From positions 16,078,715-16,142,714 of the forward strand of contig CM065182.1 of the NCBI GenBank assembly GCA_033026295.1: 64,000 nt of DNA. The letters are read 5' to 3'. This DNA comes from Channa striata (lineage: Eukaryota; Chordata; Actinopteri; Anabantiformes; Channidae). Position numbers and translations under genes: made by a program. Position 1 is the stretch's first letter. Each line of letters starts with the position of its first letter. The notes beneath the pieces were generated by a model that was not told where the DNA came from, searched no databases, and saw only the letters and a program-made list of their open reading frames with translations. This document shows, piece after piece, positions 20,767-32,628 of this stretch.

Positions 20767-23700
20767 TTATTACTATTGCAATGCATAGTCATGCTTCATT
20801 ACACCACTTTCTTTCCTTTCTTTGTGGTCATATGATTAGTGTCGGGTTAACATCCAGATCCAGCGGCGACCTGTGATTGGGTGTCAGCAGGCCTGTAGCT
20901 TTTTTTTTTTTTCTAATATAGGACTTTTGGCAATCTCAGTAGTCGTACTGCCTGGATTAAACGTGGCAAAGATGAGAATACAAACAACATTAAGAGGAAA
21001 AATTAACATTTACTACCAGCAGCAAAAAACAAACAAACAAACTGAGGAATGTGTGGACAATATGTTTATTTTGATGAACACAAATGTCCGGTCTTGGGGA
21101 GAGTGACAGATAGACACATTACACTAAGCGAGTGTGAGACAAATGGGATCCTTCCTCATCTCCCGGCCGCAGCGCCAACAGCATCCACCATAATATCATC
21201 CCTCATCATGTCCAATAAAGCCACACACAGACAGCGTTTTCATTCTTAACACATCCCCGAAAAACAGATCTCCAGACACACTCTTCTTCCTCTAACTGAA
21301 GAAATGTTTAAAAAACAGACTCAGGCATGCTCATTTAGCCTGTGATTTTGTCTGGGGAGAAAAATAAAAAGGACACAGGGGTAGAGCAGCGGCAGCAGAC
21401 AGAAACAAAAAAGGAACACTCTGCACCATTTGCTCCACGGTTATGGTCTCTAGGTAAGTGTAACAGTGTACCGAGGAGACTTGATGCTTTGCAGGGGGAA
21501 AAGATGCGTGCACAAGATTGAGTTTGTGTTTTTATGGGAGGGCGACAAAGCTTCGGGAGGAGATGGGGAGAGACGAGAATAGGGGTCTCACTCAAGCCGA
21601 ACTGTCTGATTGGATAAAGAGAAGTGCCTGGCAGCCAGGCAGACTGGCGCTGGCACACCGCTCATGCCACCCTCTTGCCACACATTTGGCACACAAGACG
21701 TTGGCACAGCTTGTAGAGGCTGGTTACTCACTGCACGGCTCACAGGCCACATGCGACATTCAGGCACTTTATTTGCACCTCCCCGTAATATTTCCATAGT
21801 GCCAAATATAGGTGGCTACAATGAAATGGAGTCGATGTAACCTATACGCATGGTGCATTCAAGCCAGACATTACGAAGGGATGATAAGGCCCCAGTATTG
21901 TCCGTCCCTGCAAGACTACGCAAAGTGGGCTGGGAACCAGAACCTCTGATTGGCTGTTCAGCTCAGCTAATCAGTGCACAAGAACAGACCACAGTATTAA
22001 CAACGCCAGTACGATTTGTAACTTGTTATTAGACATATCCTTGATTAGGAGTAGCCACAAACCATCTGTAGTGAGCAATAGTAATGTGAAAATGGCAAGA
22101 AAGGCTCCTTCATTTACAGCTGGTAAATCAGTGTTTTCCATAAAGCTGTTCCTTGTTTTCATGGCCGTGAAATGTCATGTCCTCTATGGTCATTGGTTGT
22201 TTGTTCAACTGCCTCTTGTTGGTCCAGACAACATGTGGCTCGGGATGACACGTTGCCCGTGACCACCTTATTACACATGATGCACAGGATATGTGTTGCA
22301 GCAATTAATTGGGCATCACGTGAGAGTGAGCAGTGCAAATCCATCTCATAACCAACTAAAGCTTCATTTACCAACCAAAGCTAAAAGAATAAAATGTCAG
22401 TATAAGTTTACCAATGAACAACAACATGTCGTACCATTGTCCTAATATGAATACCGCCTATAATTCCTCCCTATGATAACATTTGTCATATTGTTTGTAC
22501 ATGTGTCATTAATGTAAGCATTGCACATGAGTCTATGTACAGAACCACACGAGTTTGATGACAGGCCCAGCTCACACCTTGGAAGAGTTTGAGGAAGAGC
22601 TTTCTTTGTTGTCTGGAAATGATTCAGAAACAAATCATCGTGTGAATCAATCATCTGTGAGTTCTGTCAGAAACCTGAACCATCACAGGGTGGAAAAACA
22701 TCAAACTGGTTGCACCAGCTTAAACACAAAGGCAAATAATATAAATTGGAGAGATGACGGCAGATGGTAGAGCAACAGCAGTACAAGAGTTTTAGATCAG
22801 AAGGGTCTGTCAGCATCTTTGAGAATAATGACTTTAAATATAAATTGATGATTATCAGTATTAACTGATATAATAAATTGATTTTCCATGTCACCCAGTT
22901 GTACAACAACCACTAACAAAGTCATTTATTTCCCTGAACTATATCCTTTGTTCACACAGCAGAGAAATACAAAATAAAAGGCAGGAAAAATAATGACGTT
23001 TCCTGTTTCTTTGAAAAATGTGCTGTCCAAGAACTGTGTGGTGGGAAAACATACTGTACAAAAGCTGCCAAGAAATATCACCTGCATCAGCAGTTTTCCA
23101 AGCAGACATGCATAATGCTGTGTATTCTAACCAGGCCACCTAATGAAAATTACATTACAGTAACACGAATTGAGATAATTGAGAATTTGTAGTTCAGAGG
23201 TTTACGATTTTATTACTTGAGTTTAAAGAACACAAACTAATTTCTGAACTGTTTTCCTTTCCCCCCCCTGCAGCACAGTAACTCCATGGTTACATTAAGT
23301 ACCTAGTCAGATATTTACAATGTGTGAAAACTTTGATTCAAATCTTTTTTTTTTTTTTAACTTGCTGGAATTCTCATAACACCCGAAGCAGTTTATAACG
23401 TCTCCACTTTTGACAGCGTGAAAGCTCCACTGCCGAGCAAAGATGGAATGGCATGTTTACCAGCTATGGTAAACGTTTAATTTGACAAGCGTGGCTGACA
23501 GCCTGTGATCATTTACATGGGAGACAGAAATTTATAGCATTTGACTTCTGTCATATAACATCAGTAATATTGAAACAGCCAAAAGAGTCGCTGCTGAATG
23601 CATCGGTGGAAGTGTATACAAAATGGCCAGCAGAGAAAAACCCGTTTTTTTTTTAATCCAAGACTCAAAGAAATGGATGGGCCTCCTTCAAACATCACTG

Positions 23701-25257
23701 TTGTGACAGAGATTAATTTGTAACAATTTCGTCAAGTCTACTCTGACTGATCGGGTGTTGTGATAAAACTCATCAAAATGTAAAATGATACCCACAAGCA
23801 CCACCGAAAATAATGGACACAACATAACACTATTTGTAAATTCTGTGTTTGTGTGTAACTGGGAAGTATAATTACATTTATTGGTTTCTATAAAAGTTCA
23901 CAAGTGAACTTGTGAAGCACATGAAATCTGATTGATCTGAATTATGGAAACGTCTTCCAGTATCATTAGCCGCCAACCACCATGAGCCCAGTATGCCATT
24001 CAAATACGCGTACTCTGTTATGGATAGTACCGCTGTCGCAGTTTGAGAGCAGAGACTGATAATTCGTAAACTGAAGCGATGTCTATGAAAAAAGCGTATT
24101 ATATAACTGCGTTGTTGGGACATTATTAGAGGAGGAGCATCCAGTCATAGAGACCCATACAACATCGAACATAGATTCACAGTGATGCACTGATGGGCAC
24201 TTTAACAAAGAATGTGCACATCATGCGAGGGTCACACTCCAGCAGGTCATACAACACAGTCTAGTGTCTGCCTCTCTCGCTCTCTCTCCCTCTCTTTTCG
24301 CCACTTGCAGTGTCTATAGAACCATCTCCTGTGCTTCAGGGCTTTTCAATGTAGTTATTCAAGCAGAACACAACTGTGTGCCTCCATCTGATAGAAGGTT
24401 AAGGACCTCTTCACTGCTCACAAAAAAGCCCGCCACGCAGAGGTGAGGCCAGGCTCACCTCAGGGAAGAAATCTTTCTCTGTCCTCCTCCTCCCTCTCTT
24501 TCACTCTTCCTTTTCTCCTGGCTTGGTGAAAAGAAAGGTTCAAAGGATAATGGCTGTCTTATCACTATGTAAAAGGGGAATGGGAACTTCAGCGAAGTGC
24601 CTGGCCTTTTGTGACAATGAAGAAAAGCGCAAAAGTCTATTTCACCGTGGAATGCACTGGAACAGTCCATGACCACTTAAAAAGAGAAGGCTGGTGGAAT
24701 ACAGTCGGGGGGCAGAAGGCTAGGTAGCTCTTTAACTAAACCTTCAGCAAACACTTCTGCGCCAAATAACCTCCTCCTAAAACAAGGGCTGACAGGAGCG
24801 TATTAGCTGTGTGAATTGTCGGCTTTCCAGCAATTTTACTGTTATTTAGAATTCACATGGTAGTGAGGCGATGTTTTTTTTGGGGGGGTTTTATCCCTTT
24901 TTGTGAATCCCATTCTGCAATTTGAATATGCAGGTATTAGTTAAAATTGTGTATCCATTAAACAACTGTGTAACAATGCGTGTGAGGCTTTTGTTCCTCT
25001 ACAAATGACAGCATGTGCTGTCTAAAACCAAGACAAAAATGATGACATCTTTTGTATTGAACCAGTTGCAAAGATAAAAAGCAAGCGAATGCTAACATAA
25101 CATCGCATTGTTATTAATCAATAACCTCAGCAACACTAGCAGCAGTATTAGCTGTAGTACGAACAGTGACAGAGGCAGTACTGGCCGGCAGTGAATGCAT
25201 GTGGGTGGGTCGGTAGGTGAAATAAAAGTTGAGCGGAGGATCTATTGCTACCTATTA

Positions 25258-25425
25258 ATTCAGGTCAGCTGGTAAGGTAGTCATCCATGGACCACAGGGT
25301 CAGTGGTTCAACTCCCGCTCCCTCCCGGCTACATGTCAAAGCGTCTATGGGCAAGGCACTTAACTGATGTTGCTGCTGGTGGTTCAGGTGAGCACCAGTC
25401 GCTGTCATCATATCATGTATTATGT
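25258..25425 (+). mobile_element. tRNA-derived fish SINE, plus orientation, degenerate
   Basis: The head keeps A-box-like GTCAGCTGGTAAGG and B-box-like GGTTCAACTCC at tRNA-like spacing. The body then has TCCCGGCTACATGTCAAAGC followed by GTCTATGGGCAAGGCACTTA and ACTGATGTTGCTGCTGG. This is the characteristic order of a SINE class abundant in teleosts (recalled as GGTTCGATCCC ... CATGTCGAAGTGTCC ... TGGGCAAGATACTGAACCCC). The 3' tail cannot be delimited. RNA polymerase III boxes are mutated, so it is presumably inactive. Confidence 0.75.
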
Positions 25426-27117
25426 CCCGTAAAACAAATTCTACATCAGAACAGCATAGATTCAAGCAGCTACTCCAACATAAAACAAGTAATTTCTTCT
25501 TCATAGCATGTGATTGGTTTGTCCATTGTGGACAACTACAGAATCATGACACCTCTGTGAAAATGGAACCTTGCTTCTAAAGTCCATATTAAAGGATCAT
25601 TGTACACTGAAAAAAATGCAACTAAATACTACATATTCCACTTCTGCTAACAGATTTTTGTAAATCTTACACACTGCACATTGAAGGGCTGCACTGAAAT
25701 CTAAGAATCTAATGCAGGAAATTTTTACAGCAATGAAGCATGTGTCAGATGACTCCAGCTGAATCTCAGCACAGCGTACTATTCGAGTGTGCTTGTGCTA
25801 ATTTAGAAGTGAAAATTTGATAAAAAACAGGTGTGAGGTTTGATGCAGATAGATTCAAGTGCAAAAACCTGCATGTGGTCGGTCAGCTTAGGAGCAATGT
25901 GACAGCGAGGATCTATATCAACGGTCTAACATCCTGGGAAAAAAGACAGTTCCTGTCATAAAGCATGAAATTCAAGTTCAGTCCCGGTGAAACCCATCTG
26001 TATAAACCCATATGTTTGGAACAATGTCAGGAACATACATGACAAGTCAAAAAAGAAGAAATAAATAATGAATTTGATAATGAATTATGTATCAAAGGTA
26101 TCAATAAAGGTGAATTGGACAGAAAAACAGCAGAGGGTGCAGGGAGAGATTTAAGAGCTCTGGAAATGAATTATGACAGCGAATTAGATAGATGTCAAAT
26201 GCACATTTACATTCAGCTCACAGCTGAAGACTAGCAGAGGAGCGGGCCTGCAATTTGGGGATGACACTGATATAGATCATATCTGATGCCAAAAGAACAG
26301 AGACCTGAGCCACAGATAGTGACCTGGGACGGGTTATGCCCGTTCTATTGTTGAGTCTTTGGGCTCTGTTTTTGTGCTGGCATCCGATGGGGCTTTTCGC
26401 TTGTTGTGTGGGGTTCACAAAGGTTTCGTTTTTGCCTTCATCCATTGCACTTGCTGTGAACTTCCCTTTTACCTCACAAAACCAACACCAAGGCACAGTG
26501 TGTGCTGTTTGAAAGGTTTCAGCGAGCAATGCCTAAAAAAAGAAGCTCATTTTCAACAGCTTTCAAAATACTTTTGTCAATTTGTGCCAACTGCACAAAA
26601 TTGCTTACATAATTGAGTTAAACTGCATGGCTGGTTATTAATTGTGTCATCTAAAATTGTGTCATCTGAAATGAAATTGTGCATACTGACATGTGACAAT
26701 TGTAATGTGCTGTTAGATATTAAATTGGTACATGATTCCTGCAATATTATACAAGATCAACTCTCAACCAATTTAAAACTATGATATTCAACTTAAGATA
26801 GCAGTAGTATGACAATGAATCTAAAATACGTTACGCATATTTATATGTGGAATTCCCAACCAGACAGATTTATTAAAAAGATTTTAAGAAGGAAATTGTT
26901 TCTAAATAATCAAACTGCCTCAATATTGTAAAGTAGGGTTGCACAACCTGGTGAAAAAGCTACAAAACAATGGGGAGAAGATTGTATTTTACAATATGAA
27001 AATAAAATTTGCATCAAACATTTAACATATTATAGAATATTTTCAAAATAAAAATATTTTTCTAATATTTTTGTATTTTATATTCAACCAAATGCCAGCT
27101 TAAATGTTACACTGTAA

Positions 27118-27256
27118 ATGCTCACTTATATAGCGTTTTATCCAGCGCTTTACATTGGTGCTTCTCATTCGGGGAGTAACTTGGGGTTCAGCGTCTTGCC
27201 CAAGAAAACTTTGACATGTAGCCAGGAGTCGAACCACTGCCTTACCAACTGAGCTA
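27118..27256 (-). mobile_element. Same SINE class, minus orientation, degenerate
   Basis: Read on the plus strand as TATAGCGTTTTATCCAGCGC, TTTACATTGGTGC, TTGGGGTTCAGCGTCTTGCC, CAAGAAAACTTTGACATGTA, and GAGTCGAACC with CCTTACCAACTGAGCTACAG. It is the reverse complement of the tRNA-like head and body, with GGTTCGACTCC as the B box and CTGTAGCTCAGTTGGTAAGG as a well-kept A box. It lies 1.9 kb from the plus-oriented copy at 25.3 kb. Confidence 0.8.
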
Positions 27257-28187
27257 CAGTTAAATTAAACTGAACTTAATTTTAACAAAAACAAAGAACA
27301 TGAATTATTTTACTAGAACAAACACTAGCAATAAGTAATTGGTCGCTGCTCCGCAGCTTATTCACACCTGCTGCTGCTTGATCATCCATGCTTTTTTTCT
27401 GGCTTCTGATCGGCCAAGCTGAACATCCTGCTGCCCTCCACACACTGAACACAGGCAGCCAAGAAGCCACATCCACAGGAGAGAAAACTGACAACAATAA
27501 AATAAAAAAAAAGCTAAAGTCTGTCCAAAAAGTTGTTAGATTTGCCTCTGTGACTAAAGGAGTCTGAAATGTCCCACATCCAAGGCGATGGTTTTTGCAA
27601 ATACTCTGAACCCCATCAGCAGCAGATTAAAACACGTTACGACACTTTATGAAGCAAATAAACTAACAAGTTTCAAAATACCTGCATCCACTGCTGCAAG
27701 AGTCATGTTAAAAACAGCGTGTGTGCGAGTGTGTGACCCGTTTTCACGCCCCTGCCCTTTCCTCCAGAGCAGACATGCCAGCTCCCGTTTAGCAAAAACA
27801 TTTAACCAATGATGTCTCTCTGTAAATTGGCCTTTTAATTATATACCTTTTTTTTTTTTTACATATTACGTTTCATTTCATCATTTGCAAACGTGTATTG
27901 AATTAATGCAGTTTAATAGTCCTGTTAAAGAAATAAAGTTAAATTAAAAAAGGTGCCTGCTCATTCACAAACCCTCTTCTACTGCTTTTCTGAATGACCC
28001 TCATCAGAAAGAGTTAGTCTGAATGTCAGTTACATTTAAGCTCAGTGGGCAAAGGATCAACAATTTGGCACACAGCACAAAGGAAGAGCCAAAATTATCC
28101 TGCCCTTCTCACTTTTTATTATTGGAATTGGATCATGAATTTGCCAGCGTTTCAGACTGCTAGATTACACACCGGTAGAGAATTTAT

Positions 28188-29160
28188 TTAAAGAGGTCAT
28201 ATTATTCATATATTAAGAACTATTTTTAATTCACAGGCTTTATTTAAATACGTTTTTTTTTTCATTAAAAAATAGTTTTTTTTTGCAATCGCTCTTTTTG
28301 TGGCAGCTTATCTGGTCAAGTGAGTGTTGCGGTTCATTTCACCTCCTGTGTGTTTGAGAACCACCCCCCCGAGCCCACTCTGCTCTCATTGACCAGCTCG
28401 CAGAAGTCTGCCTGTTGTTCTTCTCTGGCATAGAAACCGAAAACAGAGGTCTGTCTATTGTTTTCCATGACCTATGTGTTCATAGGCTCACTTAAAGCTT
28501 TGGCCTTAATGTGAAATTATGTGAATTTGGGCTTTTGAATATTGGTCCTTTTAGTCAATCGCTGCTTTAAATTAATCTGACACATACTGAGGGTGTCAGC
28601 TGTACAGTATGTCCTAATGAACACGTGGTCACTTTTCTGTAAAAGTTGGGGCAGCGATTCTACTTGGTCTAACCCAGTAACATACATGTGTTAGTTTTAA
28701 CACAGCACAAGTGTGACCAGCACGGAGCCACATATACTAAAATGAAAACACACAAAATACTGGTTCAAAAACATTTTTGTGAACCGAAATAAAAAAACAG
28801 CCAGAGCAGAATGTACAGCTTCGCTTCTGACCAGTGAGAAGCGTCTGTGGAATAGAACTCAAACGAAAAGCCCGACTTGGGAGAGTGACTCTTTATAACG
28901 AGTAGATTATTTTTCACACCAGACTGTATTATGGCTCTTTTTGTCGTGACCGTGGGCATGAGTTAATGAAGCTTTGAGCAATATTAGCATTAAAGTGACC
29001 AATATCTGACTGACACAAAGTCGATGCTTTAAAAGACTGATTAAAGCAGTGATGTTAAGTGTCCCGTGTCTGAAAAGGGCTTATGTGTCATATTGACAGT
29101 CACCTTTACAGAAACATTTTTGAACACCAGATCACAAAAAGCATAATATGGCCTCTTTAA
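28188..29160. mobile_element. 973-bp element with terminal inverted repeats (non-autonomous DNA transposon)
   Basis: The left end TTAAAGAGGTCATATTAT (28188-28205) and the right end (29143-29160, reverse complement TTAAAGAGGCCATATTAT) match at 17 of 18 bases. The right end continues with GCTTTTTGTGATC on the complementary strand, typical of a repeat family whose copies begin this way in many fish. The interior has no transposase frame. A diverged partial relative lies at 47.6 kb. Target-site duplications could not be delimited. Superfamily is not assigned. Confidence 0.7.
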
Positions 29161-30489
29161 TTAAATCACAGCCTTTGCGGTTATATAATTGTGCATGCTG
29201 ATGTTGCAATTAGATTAAATTAGATTAATTGTGCGGCACTAACTGCCAGGTAACTCCAATACATATGACTGTCTAATGGCTCGACTCAAACCGCAGGAAT
29301 CAGAATGAATAACGTTCAGATATCCTGTATATAAGAAAAGAATCACATATTGAGCAGAGAGACCACTGTTTAACTGGAGGGCCCCATTTTAAGTCCCCTT
29401 GCTGGCAACCATCTATTTTCCTGAAGTGTTTCTGCAAGAGGCTAAATCTCTGCCTCCTCCAGGGGCACCAGTCTGTAGCTGGGCCTGCACCAAGGCTTCA
29501 TCGTGGAGGAGGTACAGGGGGTAAAAGAAAAATACCTACAAGGATCTATGAAGAATCACATTATTATTATCATGATGAGAGACAAAGGTCATGGTCAAGA
29601 AGAAAACTGAGCTGGCATTGCCCCTCCATCAACGCTCCCTCTCCAGTGTAGAGCATCTAATATTCTATTACAATGATGGTAATTAACAGAGAAACGATAG
29701 CGACCGGGTGACAATGGACAAATTTGTGACAACCATTTCAATTGTTCTTTTGTAGAGCAAATCTATATCATTGTCTGGGAACGTTGAGCTGCAATGTGCT
29801 GCATCCACGCTTGAGCGCTTTTACAAGTGGAGCTTTAACAAGGAGCAGAGGGCAAAATTTTAGCTCCCTATAAGCTCTTGCAATTACACAAGGGGGCAAA
29901 AGGGACACCGTTCTTAACCGTGAGCCCGGACGGACGAGCTACTTTTTCAGTTCCCCAGCAGAGGCCAAGCCACAATGTTTAATCTGAAACACAGCCTTTT
30001 TTTTTTTTTTTCCCAAAAGGAATGTTCCTTATTATAATGGATGAGTGGCAACCCTCAGCAGCACTGATAAAAATGCATTGCTAGAGTGCAAAGTTAACAC
30101 ACACATACACATCACACACAGGTGGAAAAAAAAAGGCACGCTGACGTGGGGTGAAGAGGCACTTATCTGCTGTCTGCTCTGTCTCGCTCTGCCCCGCTCC
30201 TCTTTATTTTTCTTATGGTAAATATGTCTCTTTTACAGTTTCTTCCAGCAAGACTAGATTCTTTAACTCGGTTAAAATATAATTTTTCACCTAATGTCAA
30301 TTTGCATACTGATAGAAAAAAGCAATTTTTTTATATTAGCAGCACCACTGATTGTGTAGACAGAGAGGAATCCACAGACATACCCCAGCTATACAAAGTA
30401 TAGAATAATCATAGAAAACCACGAGGAATTTAAACATACCTGAAACATTATATAGTGTATATGATTAGACTATCAACAAAGCCTGTTAC

Positions 30490-30760
30490 CCCAACAAGCA
30501 AACTTATGGTCAGAACATTGGTGATGCAATCCCAAGACCACCAGGATAGAAATCTGAGTGGGACAAGTGAAAGACAGCACTGTCTCCCCCCTAATAACCC
30601 AACATTAGTGCTCTTCAGCAAGGCCTTTAACTCTAACTAGTCCGGGGGATGTGCTTAACATCCACTGACCAGATTCTGTCAGCACACAGGGCTGAGTGTG
30701 ATCAGAGATCCTGAGTCTCTCAGTGAATCTACCCTGAGCAAATAAAGGTAAAAAAAAAAT
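30490..30760 (+). mobile_element. Degenerate SINE with A-rich tail
   Basis: The order is ATGCAATCCCAAGACC (B-box-like), GAGTGGGACAAGTGAAAGAC, GTCTCCCCCCTAATAACCC, GTGCTCTTCAGCAAGGCCTT and TAACTCTAACTAGTCC. It ends AGCAAATAAAGGTAAAAAAA with ten A at 30750-30759. This matches a fish SINE class with GTGCCCTTGAGCAAGGCACTT as its hallmark and an AAATAAAGGTTAAA-type tail. Confidence 0.65.
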
Positions 30761-31588
30761 CTCAGTTCACACACACAATTCATCTTTTTTATACCTAATT
30801 ACCAAAAGAGATAGAATGACAGAAAAATAATATTCAAGGGTTTTCCAGCCGTCATCTGACAGAAATTCTTGTGTATGTAATTATTAATGATATATACTAT
30901 GGGCTGAATGTCAACACTTATTCCAGTAACTTTCCTTCATGTTGACATTAACAAAATGGCTTGAGAGAAACACTTGAGCAAGACAATTCCTCAAATCTGT
31001 CAGGATTACATATTTATGAGGTCCCCTGCTCAGCATCCAAAGAGGTCGCCATGGCGATACAAACTGATGTATAGTCTAACAATGAACTTTGTGTGTCAAG
31101 GAATGCCTCAGAGCATTGTTGAAATGGTTAGTACAGATTGTACCACAGAGCTCGGTGCGGCTTTCGGTTCGGCAAATACACAATTAAAAAGGCAGTCATG
31201 CTGAGGCCACTCTAATCAATGTACTGATGCACAGAAATGTAATGAAGGGATGATAGAGTGATGCCTTCAGGAGGCTGCTATATTGTCGGGGCAGACTGTT
31301 AACACTACTGTGGCGATACAATATTTAATCAGCACATCTCTAGCATCTTGTGTTCATGCATCCTTATCACACAAACAACTAATATTTCTGGAATATACTA
31401 GTTTATCTCACACTTTACTAATGCCAATTATGCAGTACATTTGTAATACGGTCATCTAAGAAATTTTGATGACTCTGTTTTCTTACTTTGAGATAAAATT
31501 CTAATAAAGGTAGATTGTTTCTCAATGCATATTTCAAATCAGCCATCTGGTTTAGTGGCAGTTTTATTTATATGTATGTACACACAAT

Positions 31589-31618
31589 CACACACACACA
31601 CACACACACACACACACC
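31589..31618 (+). repeat. (CA)15 microsatellite
   Basis: Uninterrupted CA dinucleotides, 30 bp. Confidence 0.97.
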
Positions 31619-31782
31619 GGAGCCCTTCATATAGCACAAAGCCTGCATAAGATGTGATGTGTGGCTCATTTAAAACTGCCACTTTGACCCTTTTACACAA
31701 AGCAGAAAACCATCTTTAGGGTTCTTGCTTCCTATATGAATGGGACTTCAGTATGATGTGGGGTCTGGCTTTCCGTTCGGCC

Positions 31783-31874
31783 TCATACAGGCATGTCCAC
31801 ATAGTTGAGCTTAGTATGCTTGAGGAACTCGGCCTTGGCCTCGTCCATCAATCCGCCTGTCTTCTTTTGCCAAG
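31783..31874 (-). other. Candidate 3'-terminal coding exon or decayed coding segment
   Basis: After ttccctgcag on the minus strand, a 29-codon frame begins WQKKTGG, runs through MDEAKAEF and ends NYVDMPV before TGA. Codons are strongly coding-like (GAC GAG GCC AAG GCC GAG TTC CTC AAG). I do not recognise the protein. As an exon it would start in phase 1 (two bases, then TGG). The same frame upstream (31900-31959) also looks protein-like (EEALCKSVAERKEALLIK) but is separated by in-frame TGA and TAG. A decayed coding copy is therefore an equally good reading. The Musashi exon is entered in phase 0, so this is not simply an alternative ending from the exon just before it. It may be chance. Confidence 0.25.
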
Positions 31875-32194
31875 CTGCAGGGAACTACCCATTATGGAGT
31901 CATTTTATTAATAGGGCCTCTTTCCTCTCCGCCACACTCTTGCAGAGTGCCTCCTCATTCTGTCAGAATGGAGTATGCCTGCAAGCCACCTCCATGAAAC
32001 TGCTGCACCAGGGCCCTCCCTCATTCTCCCATGTGAAAGCACAGGCTGGGAAATATTGTGCTTTCAAGCTAAAATAGTATTTGGAGAGGTGAGCAATCCC
32101 TAAGCCCTAGAGCAAACAGTTTAACACTGAGGACTTATTTAAAATGATATCGCTTCTCCTGGAAAGCCAATCAGATTTCTCTTATAGCTGACAC

Positions 32195-32195
32195 A

Positions 32196-32226
<31 letters not shown>
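32195..32226 (+). repeat. (CA)n microsatellite
   Basis: About 15 uninterrupted CA/AC units ending at GTTCAC. Confidence 0.97.
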
Positions 32227-32229
<3 letters not shown>

Positions 32230-32589
32230 CACTACATGCAACACATTATACTCAGTCTGCCACTTCTTCCCTCGTTGCTAATGTAAATATAACTGTTGAC
32301 TGGAGGCCAGAAAAAGGTCAGAGGATAAGGCAAAGAGTTGCATGAAACTATCTTGCAGAAGGTAAAAGAGTTGGCTGAGAAGAATTGTTTAAAAAGGAAT
32401 ATGTGGTAAATATGTAGGCAGGATGCAGATGTAAAAAGATTACAGCGGAAAAGTCAATGTGGGGTTACATGGACAAATTCTATTAGACGAATAACCCTTT
32501 AATATAACATTAGGTAATGAATTTTCAATAATTTCCAAATATGCATTTTGTGCTTGCTGTTGCTTCAAGGTTAATATGTGAAATCAATC

Positions 32590-32628
32590 TACATTTACAT
32601 TTACATTTACATTTAGTCATTTGGCAGA
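32590..32628 (+). repeat. ACATTT hexamer repeat joined to a common fish repeat end
   Basis: Four tandem ACATTT units are followed by AGTCATTTGGCAGACATGTG. The combination ACATTTAGTCATTTGGCAGA is a recurring repeat terminus in teleost genomes; the rest of that repeat is missing here. Confidence 0.6.

Noticed and set aside
23255..23320. Strong acceptor-like tract (tttcccccccctgcag) on the plus strand
   Set aside because: All three frames behind it stop within a few codons to eleven codons, and no donor follows.
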